62,697 bases of DNA from Methylococcaceae bacterium (GCA_021647585.1 JAKIUK010000017.1:1-62697); one strand, 5' to 3'. Positions 8,515 through 18,659 are shown, numbered from the stretch's first letter. Numbers and translations are program-made. Notes: generated by a model not told the origin, from the letters alone.

Positions 8515-9192
8515 ATGAATGAAAAAGAACTTGTAGCAGTGCATGCAGTCAATCTGGTTAAAGATGGAATGCTGGTTGGTTTGGGGACGGGATCAACGGC
8601 TGATTTATTTATTGCAGAACTTGCTCGCAGAAAAATTGAACAGGGATTACAAGTGAGTACTGTAGCCAGTTCAGTGGTGAGTACGATTAAAGCGCAAGCA
8701 TTAGGGTTACCGATGGTATCAATTGAGCATCTGACACGGCTGGATTTATATGTGGATGGTGCTGATGAAGTGGCTCCTGACAATACTTTGCTGAAGGGAC
8801 AAGGTGCTGATCTGGTTAGGGAGAAATTGCTGGCCAAAGCCAGTGATCAATTTATTGTGCTGGTTGATCAGAGTAAAATGGTAGATCGAATTAGTGCACG
8901 TTTTCCAATTCCGGTTGAAGTAATGCCTTTTGCCTGGCAATTAGTCAAGCAACGACTTGAAGAGTTGGGTGGGCAGGGGGAATTGCGAAAAAATGGTAAG
9001 GGTAGTGGTTTGGCTGTAAGCTCCCATGGCAGTTTGGTTCTGGATATGGTTTTTCCACAGATACTGGACAGCGCTCAATTAAATTTAATTTTAAATGCCA
9101 TGCCGGGTGTTGTTGAACATGGCATATTTCACGACTTGGCGAGTGTTGTATTGCTTGCTGTCGATGGTAAAGTGCGAGAGATAACTGCTTGA
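8515..9192 (+). CDS. rpiA: Ribose-5-phosphate isomerase A
   Basis: Interconverts ribose 5-phosphate and ribulose 5-phosphate in the pentose phosphate pathway. The family motifs are clear: GLGTGSTADLF near residue 22, YVDGADEV with the catalytic Asp pair, and KGQGADLVREK. The length of 225 residues is typical. A GGAG ribosome-binding site precedes the ATG. After the gene, 9193-9424 holds a fragment resembling a common intergenic repeat (ATCCCTTGCTTCACTCGG near 9363) and no gene. Confidence 0.97.
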   Translation: MNEKELVAVHAVNLVKDGMLVGLGTGSTADLFIAELARRKIEQGLQVSTVASSVVSTIKAQALGLPMVSIEHLTRLDLYVDGADEVAPDNTLLKGQGADLVREKLLAKASDQFIVLVDQSKMVDRISARFPIPVEVMPFAWQLVKQRLEELGGQGELRKNGKGSGLAVSSHGSLVLDMVFPQILDSAQLNLILNAMPGVVEHGIFHDLASVVLLAVDGKVREITA

Positions 9193-9424
9193 CTTTCTAC
9201 CATTTCGATCAACGGGATGAATGAACAGACGGATATATTGCTTTTGCAATTATTGCATTCTCCCGATCCATGTAGTTTATTTAGAAGGTAGGGGCAATGG
9301 AGAAGCAACGTTGTGCTGAGCCGAGGAATCTTAAAGTAGAATCAATATTTGAAGGCTTTAAGATCCCTTGCTTCACTCGGGATGACAAATTACATTCACA
9401 CTTGGGCTGACAAGTAACAATACG

Positions 9425-11596
9425 TTACGAAGAGCCCTGCAACCTTTTTATCCAGGGCTTTTGCGCTAAAGGGTCTACATCAAATGCCAATGCCTCGGGT
9501 TTGTGTAGTAGGCCCGCTTCGCCGGATGCATTTGGGTTTAATTGCCTTTTTTCTATAAAATCAACCAACCTTTTTGAATTATAAATGACAAGAACCCGGT
9601 TACCATACCGGATGTTATAAACCTGATAAGCCACATTGTTTTCTTCAAAAGCTGGATTTCTATTAATTAATGCAATCATTTTATTTTCGTCATCTGCAGC
9701 CAGTTTTTTTAATATGGAATCATCGTGTTTTTTTATTAGGTGGCTAAAAAAATCGACTAAAGTGCCTGATAACTGGTGTTGATGCATATTCTGTAGTTCC
9801 AACTCAGAAAAAGAAAAACTTTCTGCTACCAGATAATGCCGGTCTTTTTCTCCGTCATTAGCAAACAGTGAAATCTTTTTCAGGAATTGATGTTCAACAG
9901 CGCTTAAAAACTCTTGAGGTGCTCGTATATGTTTATCTACAGTCACAACCCAAGGTAAAGCTCTACCCGTTTGTTGGTATCGTAATTTTACACTGCTGAT
10001 AACAGCTGAACGAACCAGTTCGTCTTCACGACCTTCCGGTTTAACGATAAAGGCATCAACAGCAGTAATCTGGGTATGGAAACCTGATGCTTTGAATTGT
10101 TCGACAAGATCAAAGTAGCGAGGTTGATAAGGGATTGAGGTGCCATCATAAAGTAGACTGATACGGTGTTTTCTGGCATGTTCGGCTACCATTTTCCTTA
10201 ATCTGTTGGCAAAGGGCTCGACATAAACATAGTCATCACTGTGGTGATCTGCTGCTGTGAGTACAGTATAAAGATCACTGATTTTACGAAATTCATCAAG
10301 CGAGGCGATCACAAAATTTTCACCACAGTGCGCTTCCGCTATTTCTTCAACAGCTGTTTTCCCCGAGCCCGCACCGCCCATACTCATAAATAACATGGGA
10401 TGCGTTGCCGCTGTTTTGCCTTCAAAAATACTTTCTTTAGCCTGATCCAGTTTTTTGCTGATTCTACTGAGCCTATTGTAAGCAATTTCCACCGTTCGAA
10501 TGAGCCGTTCATCTCCTTTGGCCGCATGCAATAATTTGGCTTTAAGCTCTTCGTTATTGGCGAGTGTGAAAAGAATGTCATTATCATCTCCCTCACATTG
10601 TTTTAATAATTCGAGTAATTCTGTATGGCTGGGAGAACGCAAGCTGGTAAGAACATTAATATCCAGACAGAATAAAGGTGGTGTTTCCTCAGGATTGATG
10701 CTAATACCATCTATTTCAGTTTTATCAGGATGTCTTAATGAATCAGTGCCAGGTAAGTAACCGATGATGTGTTTAGTTGCATTGACGGGGTTGTCTGCAA
10801 ATTGTTTACCTGCGACAAATATTTTATCTTTGATGGCCTCAAGAGGAACCAGCCCCCCATTTACCAAAACCAGACAAGTAATACCTTGTTCGGTGATATG
10901 GGAGAGAAAAGGCACACCGGATATAAATACTTTATTTTCAGGCCATTTTCCATATGCATTGGCATGGTTTTGCAGACTTTTGATTTGTGCAGGATCAAGG
11001 GCGTGTTCAAACGCTGTAGTTATAGATTGGTAACTACTTTCTATGTCATGCAAGGCAATAGTATCGGCTGCTTCCAGTCGTCTAAAATCTATTCCTTGCT
11101 CGTAAACAGCTTTAAATGCAGGTAATTTGCCTAATGCAGTGACAAAGAAATCCAAGGTAATCCTGTTACCATAGGAAAAAGGTCTAATCCTACGCATTCT
11201 AAAATAAAAGTCGCCCAATCTTTCCGCAATATTGGCGGTATTGATAACAAAGCCATTATTATCAAATATCGCAGATTCAGTGTTGCTATCACTATCAAGA
11301 ACCAGCTGTTCAATAGTAAGTCTAAATTCTATCCGTTTTTTAGCAATAGGCATATAACCCGGGCGATGATCAACCGTAGCCTGTTTTTTCCAGTCATAAA
11401 ACATTTCACGGTGGATACGTGAAAACAGTTCGGTCAGATAGGTTACCCGTTTAGCCTGGTCATGAGAGACTGTGGCCTCGTATTCTTTTCTCAAAGTGGA
11501 TAATAATTGTGTACCCTGGGAAATGGCCAGTGCGGTGCGTAATTTGGTCAGATGTTCAAAATCTGCTTGTTGAAGGGGTATATCGTTATTATTCAT
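9425..11596 (-). CDS. Large zeta-toxin-like kinase with a degenerate Fic-like N-terminal segment
   Basis: A 723-residue protein. The C-terminal half has a zeta-toxin/UDP-GlcNAc kinase-type P-loop fold: Walker A GGAGSGKT at 407-414, ASLDEFR at about 431, VEPFANRLR, and LLYDGTSIP. The N-terminal third contains RIRPFSYGNR at about 136-145 followed by a hydrophobic helix, resembling the Fic core HPFxxGNGR. The catalytic His is replaced by Arg and the GNGR core is altered. If the resemblance is real, this is an inactive Fic domain fused to a zeta kinase. No epsilon antitoxin is adjacent. The cellular role is unknown; it may not be a toxin. Confidence 0.75.
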   Translation of the reverse strand: MNNNDIPLQQADFEHLTKLRTALAISQGTQLLSTLRKEYEATVSHDQAKRVTYLTELFSRIHREMFYDWKKQATVDHRPGYMPIAKKRIEFRLTIEQLVLDSDSNTESAIFDNNGFVINTANIAERLGDFYFRMRRIRPFSYGNRITLDFFVTALGKLPAFKAVYEQGIDFRRLEAADTIALHDIESSYQSITTAFEHALDPAQIKSLQNHANAYGKWPENKVFISGVPFLSHITEQGITCLVLVNGGLVPLEAIKDKIFVAGKQFADNPVNATKHIIGYLPGTDSLRHPDKTEIDGISINPEETPPLFCLDINVLTSLRSPSHTELLELLKQCEGDDNDILFTLANNEELKAKLLHAAKGDERLIRTVEIAYNRLSRISKKLDQAKESIFEGKTAATHPMLFMSMGGAGSGKTAVEEIAEAHCGENFVIASLDEFRKISDLYTVLTAADHHSDDYVYVEPFANRLRKMVAEHARKHRISLLYDGTSIPYQPRYFDLVEQFKASGFHTQITAVDAFIVKPEGREDELVRSAVISSVKLRYQQTGRALPWVVTVDKHIRAPQEFLSAVEHQFLKKISLFANDGEKDRHYLVAESFSFSELELQNMHQHQLSGTLVDFFSHLIKKHDDSILKKLAADDENKMIALINRNPAFEENNVAYQVYNIRYGNRVLVIYNSKRLVDFIEKRQLNPNASGEAGLLHKPEALAFDVDPLAQKPWIKRLQGSS

Positions 11597-11894
11597 GACT
11601 CTGTTATCGATCGGTCGTTACATCAAAAAGGTACTCCCTGGTTGAGTCAAAGAAATATCATAGAATCAGTAAAGAGCGCGGTAGATTATACATTAGTCGG
11701 TGTTTTGAATGTTTATCAAGAAAAATATACTTAGCTATGACCTTATCACAGGTTGCCTACACTCACTTCCTTGGGGCTCAATTTGAATGTCTTGGTGTGA
11801 CCACTTCACTTTGTAGTAGCCTCAGCCATGGTCCAGTAACAAATATAAAGTTGAGGGCGTATATATTTAGTAGAATCTTATTTGAGTCTTCTCA

Positions 11895-12542
11895 TTAATC
11901 CTTCAACGCATGTGTTGCACTAAGTTGATCAGTATCAGTTACTTCTACATCTAGTGCTTTTAACAGCCCATTTTCAATCGAATAAATCCAGCCATGTACG
12001 GTTAAATCCTGGTTTGCTCTCCAGGCATGTTGAACGATGGTGCTATGACAAACATTAGCAACCTGCTCAATTACATTTTTTTCACATAACAAGTCAATTT
12101 TACTTTCTTCGGTTGGTTGGGCATCAATTTCATCTTTGTGCCAGCGATAAACATCTTTAATATGCCGCAACCAGTTATCAATCAAGCCATGTTCACGCCC
12201 TTCAAAAGCGGCTCTGACACCGCCACAGCCATAATGGCCGCAGACAATAATATGTCTAACCTGAAGTACATTGATTGCATATTGGATGACTGATAAACAG
12301 TTTAAATCGGTATGTACAACAACATTGGCAATATTGCGATGGACAAAAACTTGCCCGGGTTTTAAATCGACTACTTGGTTTGCGGGTACTCTGCTGTCAG
12401 CACAGCCTATCCATAAATATTCTGGTGTTTGTTGTTTGGACAAGTCTAAAAAAAAGTCAGGGTCTTTTTCAACCATGCCTTGTGCCCAGTCTTTATTTCT
12501 TTTAAAAAGACTCTTTAAGTGTCGGCGCTGTTGAACAGCCAT
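11895..12542 (-). CDS. can: Beta-class carbonic anhydrase
   Basis: Catalyses reversible hydration of CO2 to bicarbonate in the cytoplasm. Zinc ligands are visible as Cys47 in CADSR, His103 and Cys106 in HYGCGG, with Asp49 and Arg51 of the catalytic dyad. The 215-residue length fits the proteobacterial Can type. It is monocistronic, with ~60 bp to the nitroreductase upstream of it on the same strand. Confidence 0.96.
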   Translation of the reverse strand: MAVQQRRHLKSLFKRNKDWAQGMVEKDPDFFLDLSKQQTPEYLWIGCADSRVPANQVVDLKPGQVFVHRNIANVVVHTDLNCLSVIQYAINVLQVRHIIVCGHYGCGGVRAAFEGREHGLIDNWLRHIKDVYRWHKDEIDAQPTEESKIDLLCEKNVIEQVANVCHSTIVQHAWRANQDLTVHGWIYSIENGLLKALDVEVTDTDQLSATHALKD

Positions 12543-12606
12543 AGTGTCCTTTAGATATTAATCGATCCATAATATTTGGATGCTGGAAGTTTAATAATAG
12601 CTGATA

Positions 12607-13209
12607 TTAAAATGAATTTTGAATAACTATCTCATCAAAAGTTAATTGACCTGCTCTGGGTGAAGCTTCACTGAGTCCTTTGCCTACAGCAACAAACATA
12701 GAAATGACGTGATCATCGGGTAGATTAATAAGTTGGGCGACGGCTGGAAAATCAAAACCATCCATAGGACATGAATCATAGCCCATGGATTTTGCTGCCA
12801 GCATTATAGTTTGTGCCGCGATGCCACATGACCTCATGGCTTCATCTCTTTGAACCTGATCTTTGTCCCGGTAATATCCATCAATTGCCGGCAGAATAAA
12901 GTTCTGAACTGCTTCGGACGCATTTTTCCAATATCGGTCGGGGGATTTTTCCCATGCTTTTAAATCAGCACATAGAATAATCAGTAGCGAGCTATCGGTA
13001 ACCTGTGCCTGATCCCACGCCACTTTACGAATTTCGTTTCTTAAATCAGGGTCTTCAACGAGTACAAAGCGCCAATGCTGGATATTGAAAGCTGTTGGAG
13101 ATAAACTTTCAAGGGTGAGCAGCTCAGTTATTTCTTCAGTCGGTATTTTATAACTGGATTCATACTGTTTAACAGATCGACGTAATTTGATTGCCTCTTT
13201 GGTTTCCAT
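12607..13209 (-). CDS. Nitroreductase family FMN oxidoreductase
   Basis: A 200-residue flavoprotein of the nitroreductase family that reduces quinones or nitro compounds with NAD(P)H. The FMN-binding RRSVKQYE near the N-terminus is typical, as is LSPTAFNIQHWRF. GIAAQTIMLAAKSMGYD and a C-terminal VAVGKG follow in the family order. The substrate cannot be inferred. It lies 22 bp after a small Cys-rich gene on the same strand. Confidence 0.92.
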   Translation of the reverse strand: METKEAIKLRRSVKQYESSYKIPTEEITELLTLESLSPTAFNIQHWRFVLVEDPDLRNEIRKVAWDQAQVTDSSLLIILCADLKAWEKSPDRYWKNASEAVQNFILPAIDGYYRDKDQVQRDEAMRSCGIAAQTIMLAAKSMGYDSCPMDGFDFPAVAQLINLPDDHVISMFVAVGKGLSEASPRAGQLTFDEIVIQNSF

Positions 13210-13231
13210 TAATACCTTTCCGTATTTAGAT

Positions 13232-13438
13232 TTATGGGTTTTGTATTTTTTTCACTACATTTTTACCGACAAAACTGACAAATTCTTCAACATTGTCATA
13301 GTCTTGTTTTTGAGCAAAGTTAACCAGTCCCATAACCAGGCTTTTGGTTTCGGCTATTTCTTCATGGGAGCGGCCACAGCCTTCACAATGAGTACCTTCT
13401 TCAGTACATAGACCTGAAATACAAGGTTTGAATTTCAT
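13232..13438 (-). CDS. Small DUF1289-like cysteine-rich protein
   Basis: A 68-residue protein whose N-terminus PCISGLC followed by CEGCGRSHEEI matches the DUF1289 pattern of four cysteines and a GCGR box. Such proteins probably bind iron or zinc. An ATG with a GAGAA ribosome-binding site is present. It is close to the nitroreductase gene (22 bp) and may be cotranscribed with it. No function is known. Confidence 0.75.
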   Translation of the reverse strand: MKFKPCISGLCTEEGTHCEGCGRSHEEIAETKSLVMGLVNFAQKQDYDNVEEFVSFVGKNVVKKIQNP

Positions 13439-13599
13439 AATTTTCTCCAGATTAAAGTTGAAAAATTTTCTGATTGTTATATTAAGCCTCTTTTACTTAC
13501 TTTCATAGTAAAGGAGGTGAAAACTGGATACATAATCTAAAAAACCCTGAGTAGGTCTACTTTGACTCAGTTGAATAGATGCTATATAAAAGTATTTTC

Positions 13600-13674
13600 G
13601 TAGGGTGCGTTGTACTCACCATTTTGGCAATAGAGAAGGAAAAAATATAAATTTGGTCGTGAAACGCACCCTAC
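13600..13674. repeat. Imperfect palindrome with GTAGGGTGCG ends in a gene-free gap
   Basis: GTAGGGTGCGTTG at the left and ACGCACCCTAC at the right form inverted ends around a ~50-base middle. Palindromes with these ends are common intergenic elements in proteobacterial genomes. It is the only recognisable object in the gene-free stretch 13439-13841. Confidence 0.6.
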
Positions 13675-13841
13675 ATTTAAAATTTGACAAAGTAGAAAAT
13701 AGGTGGGAACTAAGGGTATTAAAATGAGAAGATGTACCAAGTATTCTTGTTATCTCTCTTTTATTACCCCGCCTACTAGTGGCGAGGTAGTTAGATTATT
13801 AGTCAAAAAATTTATTAGAATGTTTTAATTTTTTCGTTCCG

Positions 13842-14246
13842 CTAATGGGTTATTACGCGTGGTAGTTCTTTTGCTTGAGCCACCCAGTCCTTCACTTGTG
13901 ATTCAGTTGGAGCTTTGCGTACCAGGTTTTTCTCTTCGTTGACTTCAAGCATTTTGGCTAAAAGGTTTTCTGGTTTTCTTTGCGCAAGTTCAGGAACAGT
14001 ATCGACACCTGCACATTCGAGTAGATCAGCATATTGGGTGCTAACCCCTTTAATTCTTGATAAGTCTGCACGGTTAACCCATTCAAGGATCAGTTTTTCA
14101 GAAATACCTGATTTATTAGCCATTTCCTTCCGCCCTTTTTTTACACAACAAATTTCTAAAAGGTTTTCTAAGGAAGTGATTCCTGCTTCTTCAAGTTTTG
14201 TTGAATAAGCTTCACCAATACCTTCGATGCTAGATAGTTTTGCCAT
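13842..14246 (-). CDS. DUF4332 helix-hairpin-helix protein
   Basis: A 134-residue protein with two helix-hairpin-helix-like repeats: SIEGIGEAYSTKLEEAGI near the start and a second IKGVSTQYADLLECAGV near residue 65. This is the DUF4332 arrangement. Such domains resemble the HhH of DNA polymerases and ligases, so nucleic-acid binding is possible but unproven. An AAGGAG ribosome-binding site precedes the ATG. It has no operon partner. Confidence 0.88.
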   Translation of the reverse strand: MAKLSSIEGIGEAYSTKLEEAGITSLENLLEICCVKKGRKEMANKSGISEKLILEWVNRADLSRIKGVSTQYADLLECAGVDTVPELAQRKPENLLAKMLEVNEEKNLVRKAPTESQVKDWVAQAKELPRVITH

Positions 14247-14561
14247 TTTTTTCTCCTTTAGTGTTTATCAAAATAGGTTAGTTAATTTTTACATAAGAAT
14301 GAGTAAGAAATAGAGTTTTATTGTGCTTTTAACTGATAAGATATCAAACGTTGAGAGCTAACATCTTTGTTTATCTGCTGTGTATGACTATACACTATGT
14401 ATATTTCATTGTGAATGATTTAGCTTAAGTATAGTATAAAATCCTAATTTTTTTCAAAGGCAAGGTAGCATTAGCAAGCTGAATATTGTATGAATGGCAA
14501 AAAAGGAGAATTATTAAAAATGGATAAATATTACTCTGTATAGTACTAGCTGAAAAATAGC
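14247..14561. other. Gene-free stretch
   Basis: AT-rich spacer upstream of the DUF4332 gene; it must hold that gene's promoter. I see no further feature I can support. Confidence 0.5.
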
Positions 14562-14831
14562 TTATCCCTTTCTATATATCACATTATAAATTTTAAAACC
14601 AAGTATAGATGCTGATAATAAAAGGGTGATGGAATTAGCAAAAATAATGGCATAGTCCATTTTTTGTATGCCATAAACCAGCCAAAGGAACACACCAATA
14701 GTGAAAAAAGTATACATAGTTAATGACAGGGACGATGTGTCTTTGGTTTTTAGTATTAAGATGGCTTGCGGTAAAAAAGAAGACGTGGTCAATAATGCGG
14801 CGCAATAGCTTAATATTTCTGTTTCGCTCAT
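14562..14831 (-). CDS. SemiSWEET/PQ-loop small membrane transporter
   Basis: An 89-residue protein with three hydrophobic segments and a PQ pair in the first helix (SSFLPQAILIL), the hallmark of SemiSWEET transporters. The KTKDTSSLSLTMY loop is also typical. Three-helix SemiSWEETs dimerise to move sugars or similar solutes. A short spacer with a GCGGACTAATGTCCGC palindrome (14954-14978 region) separates it from fabI. Confidence 0.9.
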   Translation of the reverse strand: MSETEILSYCAALLTTSSFLPQAILILKTKDTSSLSLTMYTFFTIGVFLWLVYGIQKMDYAIIFANSITLLLSASILGFKIYNVIYRKG

Positions 14832-14993
14832 GTTGTTTTATTTTGAATACAAGTACTCCATCACTATAACAATGACAGCCTCCTAGGGCTGATAAAATTA
14901 ACTCGTTATTAATTTTGCAACCGTAACTGTGTGAAGTGTATGAATGTAGAGTCTGGAGCAAAGCGGACTAATGTCCGCTCTACACATGGTTTG

Positions 14994-15776
14994 TTAATCT
15001 GCGACTATGCCGGCAATATTGTAACCACCATCAACATAAGTGATTTCACCGGTAACGCCAGATGCTAAGTCTGAGCATAAGAAGGCAGCGACATTACCAA
15101 CTTGTTCAATAGTAACATTTTGCTTCATAGGCGCTGTATCAGCTGCTTTACTTAGCATGGATCTAAAATTATTAATGCCAGCCGATGCTAATGTTCTGAT
15201 CGGGCCTGCTGATACAGCATTAACGCGTGTTCCTTCGGCGCCTAGTGCTGCCGCCATGTAGCGTACATTGGCTTCCAGGCTGGCTTTTGCAACCCCCATG
15301 ACGTTGTAGTTAGGGATTGCGCGTTCTGCACCTAAATAACTTAGTGTGAGTAAAGCACCATTTCGGCCTTTCATCATCGATCTACCCGCTTTTGCTAAAG
15401 CAGTAAAACTGTATGAGCTGATATCATGGGCTACAGAGAAATTGTCTCGTGTGGTGGCTTCAACATAATCGCCATCCAGTGCTTCACGTGGTGCAAAGGC
15501 TACAGAATGAATAATACAATCCAGACCATCCCAATGTTTACCCAGTTCAGTGAAGACATTATTGATTTGATCATCACTGGAAACATCAAGTTCTACGGTG
15601 ATAGTTGAATTACATTCCCCGGCCATTTTAATGACACGGTCTTTCAATTTTTCATTTTGAAAAGTAAAAGCCAGCTCTGCGCCTTCCCGGTGCATAGCCT
15701 GGGCGATACCCCACGCAATAGATTTAGTACTCGCTAGACCGACAATAAGAACCTTCTTGCCCTGCATAAAACCCAT
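14994..15776 (-). CDS. fabI: Enoyl-[acyl-carrier-protein] reductase (NADH), FabI
   Basis: Performs the last reduction of each fatty acid elongation cycle. It is an SDR-fold protein of 260 residues, opening with GKKVLIVGLAS as the nucleotide-binding strand. SYLGAERA supplies the first active-site Tyr and YNVMGVAK the Tyr-Lys pair. GPIRTLASAGI and VTGEITYVDGG follow as in FabI. The start at 15776 (MGFMQGKK) has an upstream GGGAGAT ribosome-binding site. The divergent ABC-transporter gene begins ~97 bp away. Confidence 0.97.
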   Translation of the reverse strand: MGFMQGKKVLIVGLASTKSIAWGIAQAMHREGAELAFTFQNEKLKDRVIKMAGECNSTITVELDVSSDDQINNVFTELGKHWDGLDCIIHSVAFAPREALDGDYVEATTRDNFSVAHDISSYSFTALAKAGRSMMKGRNGALLTLSYLGAERAIPNYNVMGVAKASLEANVRYMAAALGAEGTRVNAVSAGPIRTLASAGINNFRSMLSKAADTAPMKQNVTIEQVGNVAAFLCSDLASGVTGEITYVDGGYNIAGIVAD

Positions 15777-15872
15777 TTTTATCTCCCGCAGTATTTGTTT
15801 GTTAGTTAGAATGGTTAAAATTATAACCTGCTCAGTGATTTAATTCGACAGTAAAGGAAGAGAACCAACATA

Positions 15873-17978
15873 ATGCATATTTTTTTTATAGCCATTATCA
15901 GCCTGTTTTTAAGTAGTTGTGAGTTATCTCAGTTGAATAACCCCTATTCAGAGACTGAGAATGACAGCTCTGTTTTGTATTCTTCATTTTCTGAGCGTCC
16001 TAAGCATCTAGATCCTGCGGTTTCTTATAGTGCAAATGAAAATGTGTTTATTGGTCAGATTTATGAACCTCCCTATCAGTATCATTATCTTAAAAGACCT
16101 TATCAATTAGAGCCGTTGACAGCGGTAAGAATGCCTTTGATTGAGTACTATAATGTTAAAGGAGACAAACTTGATGAACCCGCTACGGATGAGATTGCTT
16201 ATACAGAGTATACGATTGAGATTAAACCGGGCATTCAGTACCAGCCTCATCCGGCATTTATTCAGAATAACCGTCAACTTTTGCCAGAACAGATTGATGA
16301 AATTAATGTGTTGGATGATTTTTCTCAGCAGGGCACTAGAGAATTAATCGCTGCTGATTATGTTTATCAAATAAAACGTCTGGCGCATCCAAAAATTCAA
16401 TCGCCTATTGCTGAAATCATGAAAAATCATATCGTAGGATTTGACGCATTTTCTCAGCAAGTGGCCAAAATGGATGAAATAGCCATCAGACATATTTCTA
16501 TGGCTGGCGTAGTGGTATTAAGCCGCTATCAATACAAAATCCGAATAAAGGGCAAATACCCGCAATTCAGGTTCTGGCTAGCCATGCCATTTTTTGCACC
16601 GATGCCTTGGGAAGCGGATGTGTTTTATCAACAAAAAGGATTAAAAGATAAAAATATTACTCTGGATTGGTTTCCTGTAGGTACAGGGCCTTATTATTTG
16701 GCTGAAAATAACCCAAACCAGCGCATGGTGTTAGTGAAAAACCCAAATTATCATGACGATTTTTATCCGACAGAAGGTGAGGCTGGTGATAAGGCACATG
16801 GTTTATTGGAAGACGCAGGTAAGTCTTTACCTTTTATAGATAAAGTCGTTTATATACTGGAAAAAGAAAACATTCCATATTGGAATAAGTTTTTGCAAGG
16901 CTATTTTGATGCATCCGGTATTTCCTCGGATAGTTTTGATCAGGCAATTCAATTTACAGGAACGGGTAATGCTCAATTGACTGAAGTGATGAAGGAACAG
17001 GGGATACAGCTCCAGACTGCAGTGACTCCAACAATCTATTATGTGGGGTTTAATATGTTAGATTCTGTTGTGGGTGGTGATTCTGAACGGTCTACAAAAT
17101 TGCGTCAGGCAATATCGATTGCACTGGATTATGAAGAATATATTTCTATTTTTATGAATGGACGTGGTGTTGTTCCTCAGGGCATATTACCACCGGGTAT
17201 GTACGGTCACCTTGATAATGAAGCAGGCATGAATCCTTATGTGTATGATTGGGTTGATGGACATTACCAGCGTAAAACCATTGCCAGTGCAGAAAAATTA
17301 ATAGCAGAAGCTGGATATGCAAATGGGGTAGACCCTAAAACTGGTGAGGCCTTGGTGTTGTATTTTGATAATACTTCAGTAGGTGTTGACAGCCGGCCAC
17401 AGATGAACTGGTATCGGAAACAGTTTGAAAAGCTAGGCATTAAATTAATTGTGCGACCAACGGATTACAATAGATTTCAGGATAAAATACGCAATGGCAG
17501 TATTCAGCTGTTTTTGCTGGGATGGAATGCGGATTATCCAGACCCTGAAAATTTCTTTTTTCTTCTTTATGGAAAGAATGGCAAAGTTAAATATGGTGGA
17601 GAAAATGCGGTTAATTTCCATAATGCAGAATTTGATCAACTGTTTGAAAAAATGCGGAACATGGATAATAGTGAGGCGCGTTTTCGTATTATCCAGAAAA
17701 TGCAGCAAATTATTAGAAAAGATGCGCCTTGGGTTTTTGCATTTCACCCCAAAAGTTTTTCTTTGTATCATAGTTGGTATAAAAATTTAAAACCCAACTT
17801 AATGGCTAATAATACATTGAAATACAAGCGGATCAATGCCATAGAAAGAGCCTATAAAAGAGAGCAATGGAATCAGCCGGTTTTTTGGCCTTTGCTTGTG
17901 GTTTTTGGCCTGTTTGTTGTTTTTCTTGTTCCTGCTGTAAATGCTTTTAAGCGTCGTACAAGGAAAACAATGCAGTGA
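15873..17978 (+). CDS. Dipeptide/oligopeptide-type ABC substrate-binding lipoprotein
   Basis: A family 5 (DppA/OppA-like) solute-binding protein that would deliver peptides or similar ligands to the permeases encoded downstream. The N-terminal signal ends in a lipobox, FLSSC, with Cys16 as the probable lipidated residue. LDPAVSYSANE, YDPELKP-like and FNMLDSV segments fit the fold. At 701 residues it is longer than the usual ~530. It ends in a hydrophobic segment (FWPLLVVFGLFVVFLVPAV) followed by basic residues, so it may be anchored to the inner membrane at both ends. The ligand is unknown. Confidence 0.88.
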   Translation: MHIFFIAIISLFLSSCELSQLNNPYSETENDSSVLYSSFSERPKHLDPAVSYSANENVFIGQIYEPPYQYHYLKRPYQLEPLTAVRMPLIEYYNVKGDKLDEPATDEIAYTEYTIEIKPGIQYQPHPAFIQNNRQLLPEQIDEINVLDDFSQQGTRELIAADYVYQIKRLAHPKIQSPIAEIMKNHIVGFDAFSQQVAKMDEIAIRHISMAGVVVLSRYQYKIRIKGKYPQFRFWLAMPFFAPMPWEADVFYQQKGLKDKNITLDWFPVGTGPYYLAENNPNQRMVLVKNPNYHDDFYPTEGEAGDKAHGLLEDAGKSLPFIDKVVYILEKENIPYWNKFLQGYFDASGISSDSFDQAIQFTGTGNAQLTEVMKEQGIQLQTAVTPTIYYVGFNMLDSVVGGDSERSTKLRQAISIALDYEEYISIFMNGRGVVPQGILPPGMYGHLDNEAGMNPYVYDWVDGHYQRKTIASAEKLIAEAGYANGVDPKTGEALVLYFDNTSVGVDSRPQMNWYRKQFEKLGIKLIVRPTDYNRFQDKIRNGSIQLFLLGWNADYPDPENFFFLLYGKNGKVKYGGENAVNFHNAEFDQLFEKMRNMDNSEARFRIIQKMQQIIRKDAPWVFAFHPKSFSLYHSWYKNLKPNLMANNTLKYKRINAIERAYKREQWNQPVFWPLLVVFGLFVVFLVPAVNAFKRRTRKTMQ

Positions 17979-18058
17979 TGATTAACATCAATATTTAGTT
18001 TAAAGCTTTAGATTGTTAGTGATCAAATATTTAAAATATAAATCCAGGAGACATAACG

Positions 18059-18532
18059 ATGCGTAAGCGAATCATCAGTCCGGTTAAGCAAGAAACCACA
18101 TTTATTGATCAGGACTGGTTAAATTTGGATGAGTTGGCGGAAGTAGAAATGACTTCTGAAGATGAACAACATCCTGTTGAGTCTGCATTGATACCTGATC
18201 GAGGCGCGGGATGGCGAGCAACAGGACCAGGAGAGCAGACCATCAGACTTATCTTTACCTCTCCTCAAAGGCTGCAACGAATCTGTTTGAGTTTTATGGA
18301 TATACAGGCTGAGCGTACGCAGCAGTATGTTTTACGTTGGTCGTCAGATGGCGGGCAGTCATTCCAGGAAATTGTGCGGCAGCAGTGGAACTTTAGTCCT
18401 GAAGGTGCGAACTGCGAGACAGAAGATCATTACGTTAATCTCACGGGAGTTACCGTACTTGAATTAAACATCATCCCAGATATAAATGGCGGTAATGCAT
18501 TAGCGTCTTTGTCTCAATTGCGGCTCGCGTAG
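18059..18532 (+). CDS. Discoidin (F5/8 type C)-like domain protein in the ABC operon
   Basis: A 157-residue protein without a signal peptide. The pattern around residues 60-115 (GWRATGPGEQ, then LRWSSDGGQSF and a terminal L-rich strand) resembles a discoidin-type beta-sandwich used to bind carbohydrates or membranes. It lies between the binding protein and the first permease on the same strand. A GGAGACATAACG spacer provides a ribosome-binding site. Why a soluble domain protein sits in this operon is not clear. Confidence 0.65.
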   Translation: MRKRIISPVKQETTFIDQDWLNLDELAEVEMTSEDEQHPVESALIPDRGAGWRATGPGEQTIRLIFTSPQRLQRICLSFMDIQAERTQQYVLRWSSDGGQSFQEIVRQQWNFSPEGANCETEDHYVNLTGVTVLELNIIPDINGGNALASLSQLRLA

Positions 18533-18659
18533 CAAACAAATATATATTTGAATTAAATTAACTGGGAATACAGCTACATAAAAGTATTACCTGTTAGTAT
18601 GGGAGCATAAATAGACTTTAATTTATTTGTAAGGCGTTAATTATTTTTCAATAAAAAAC

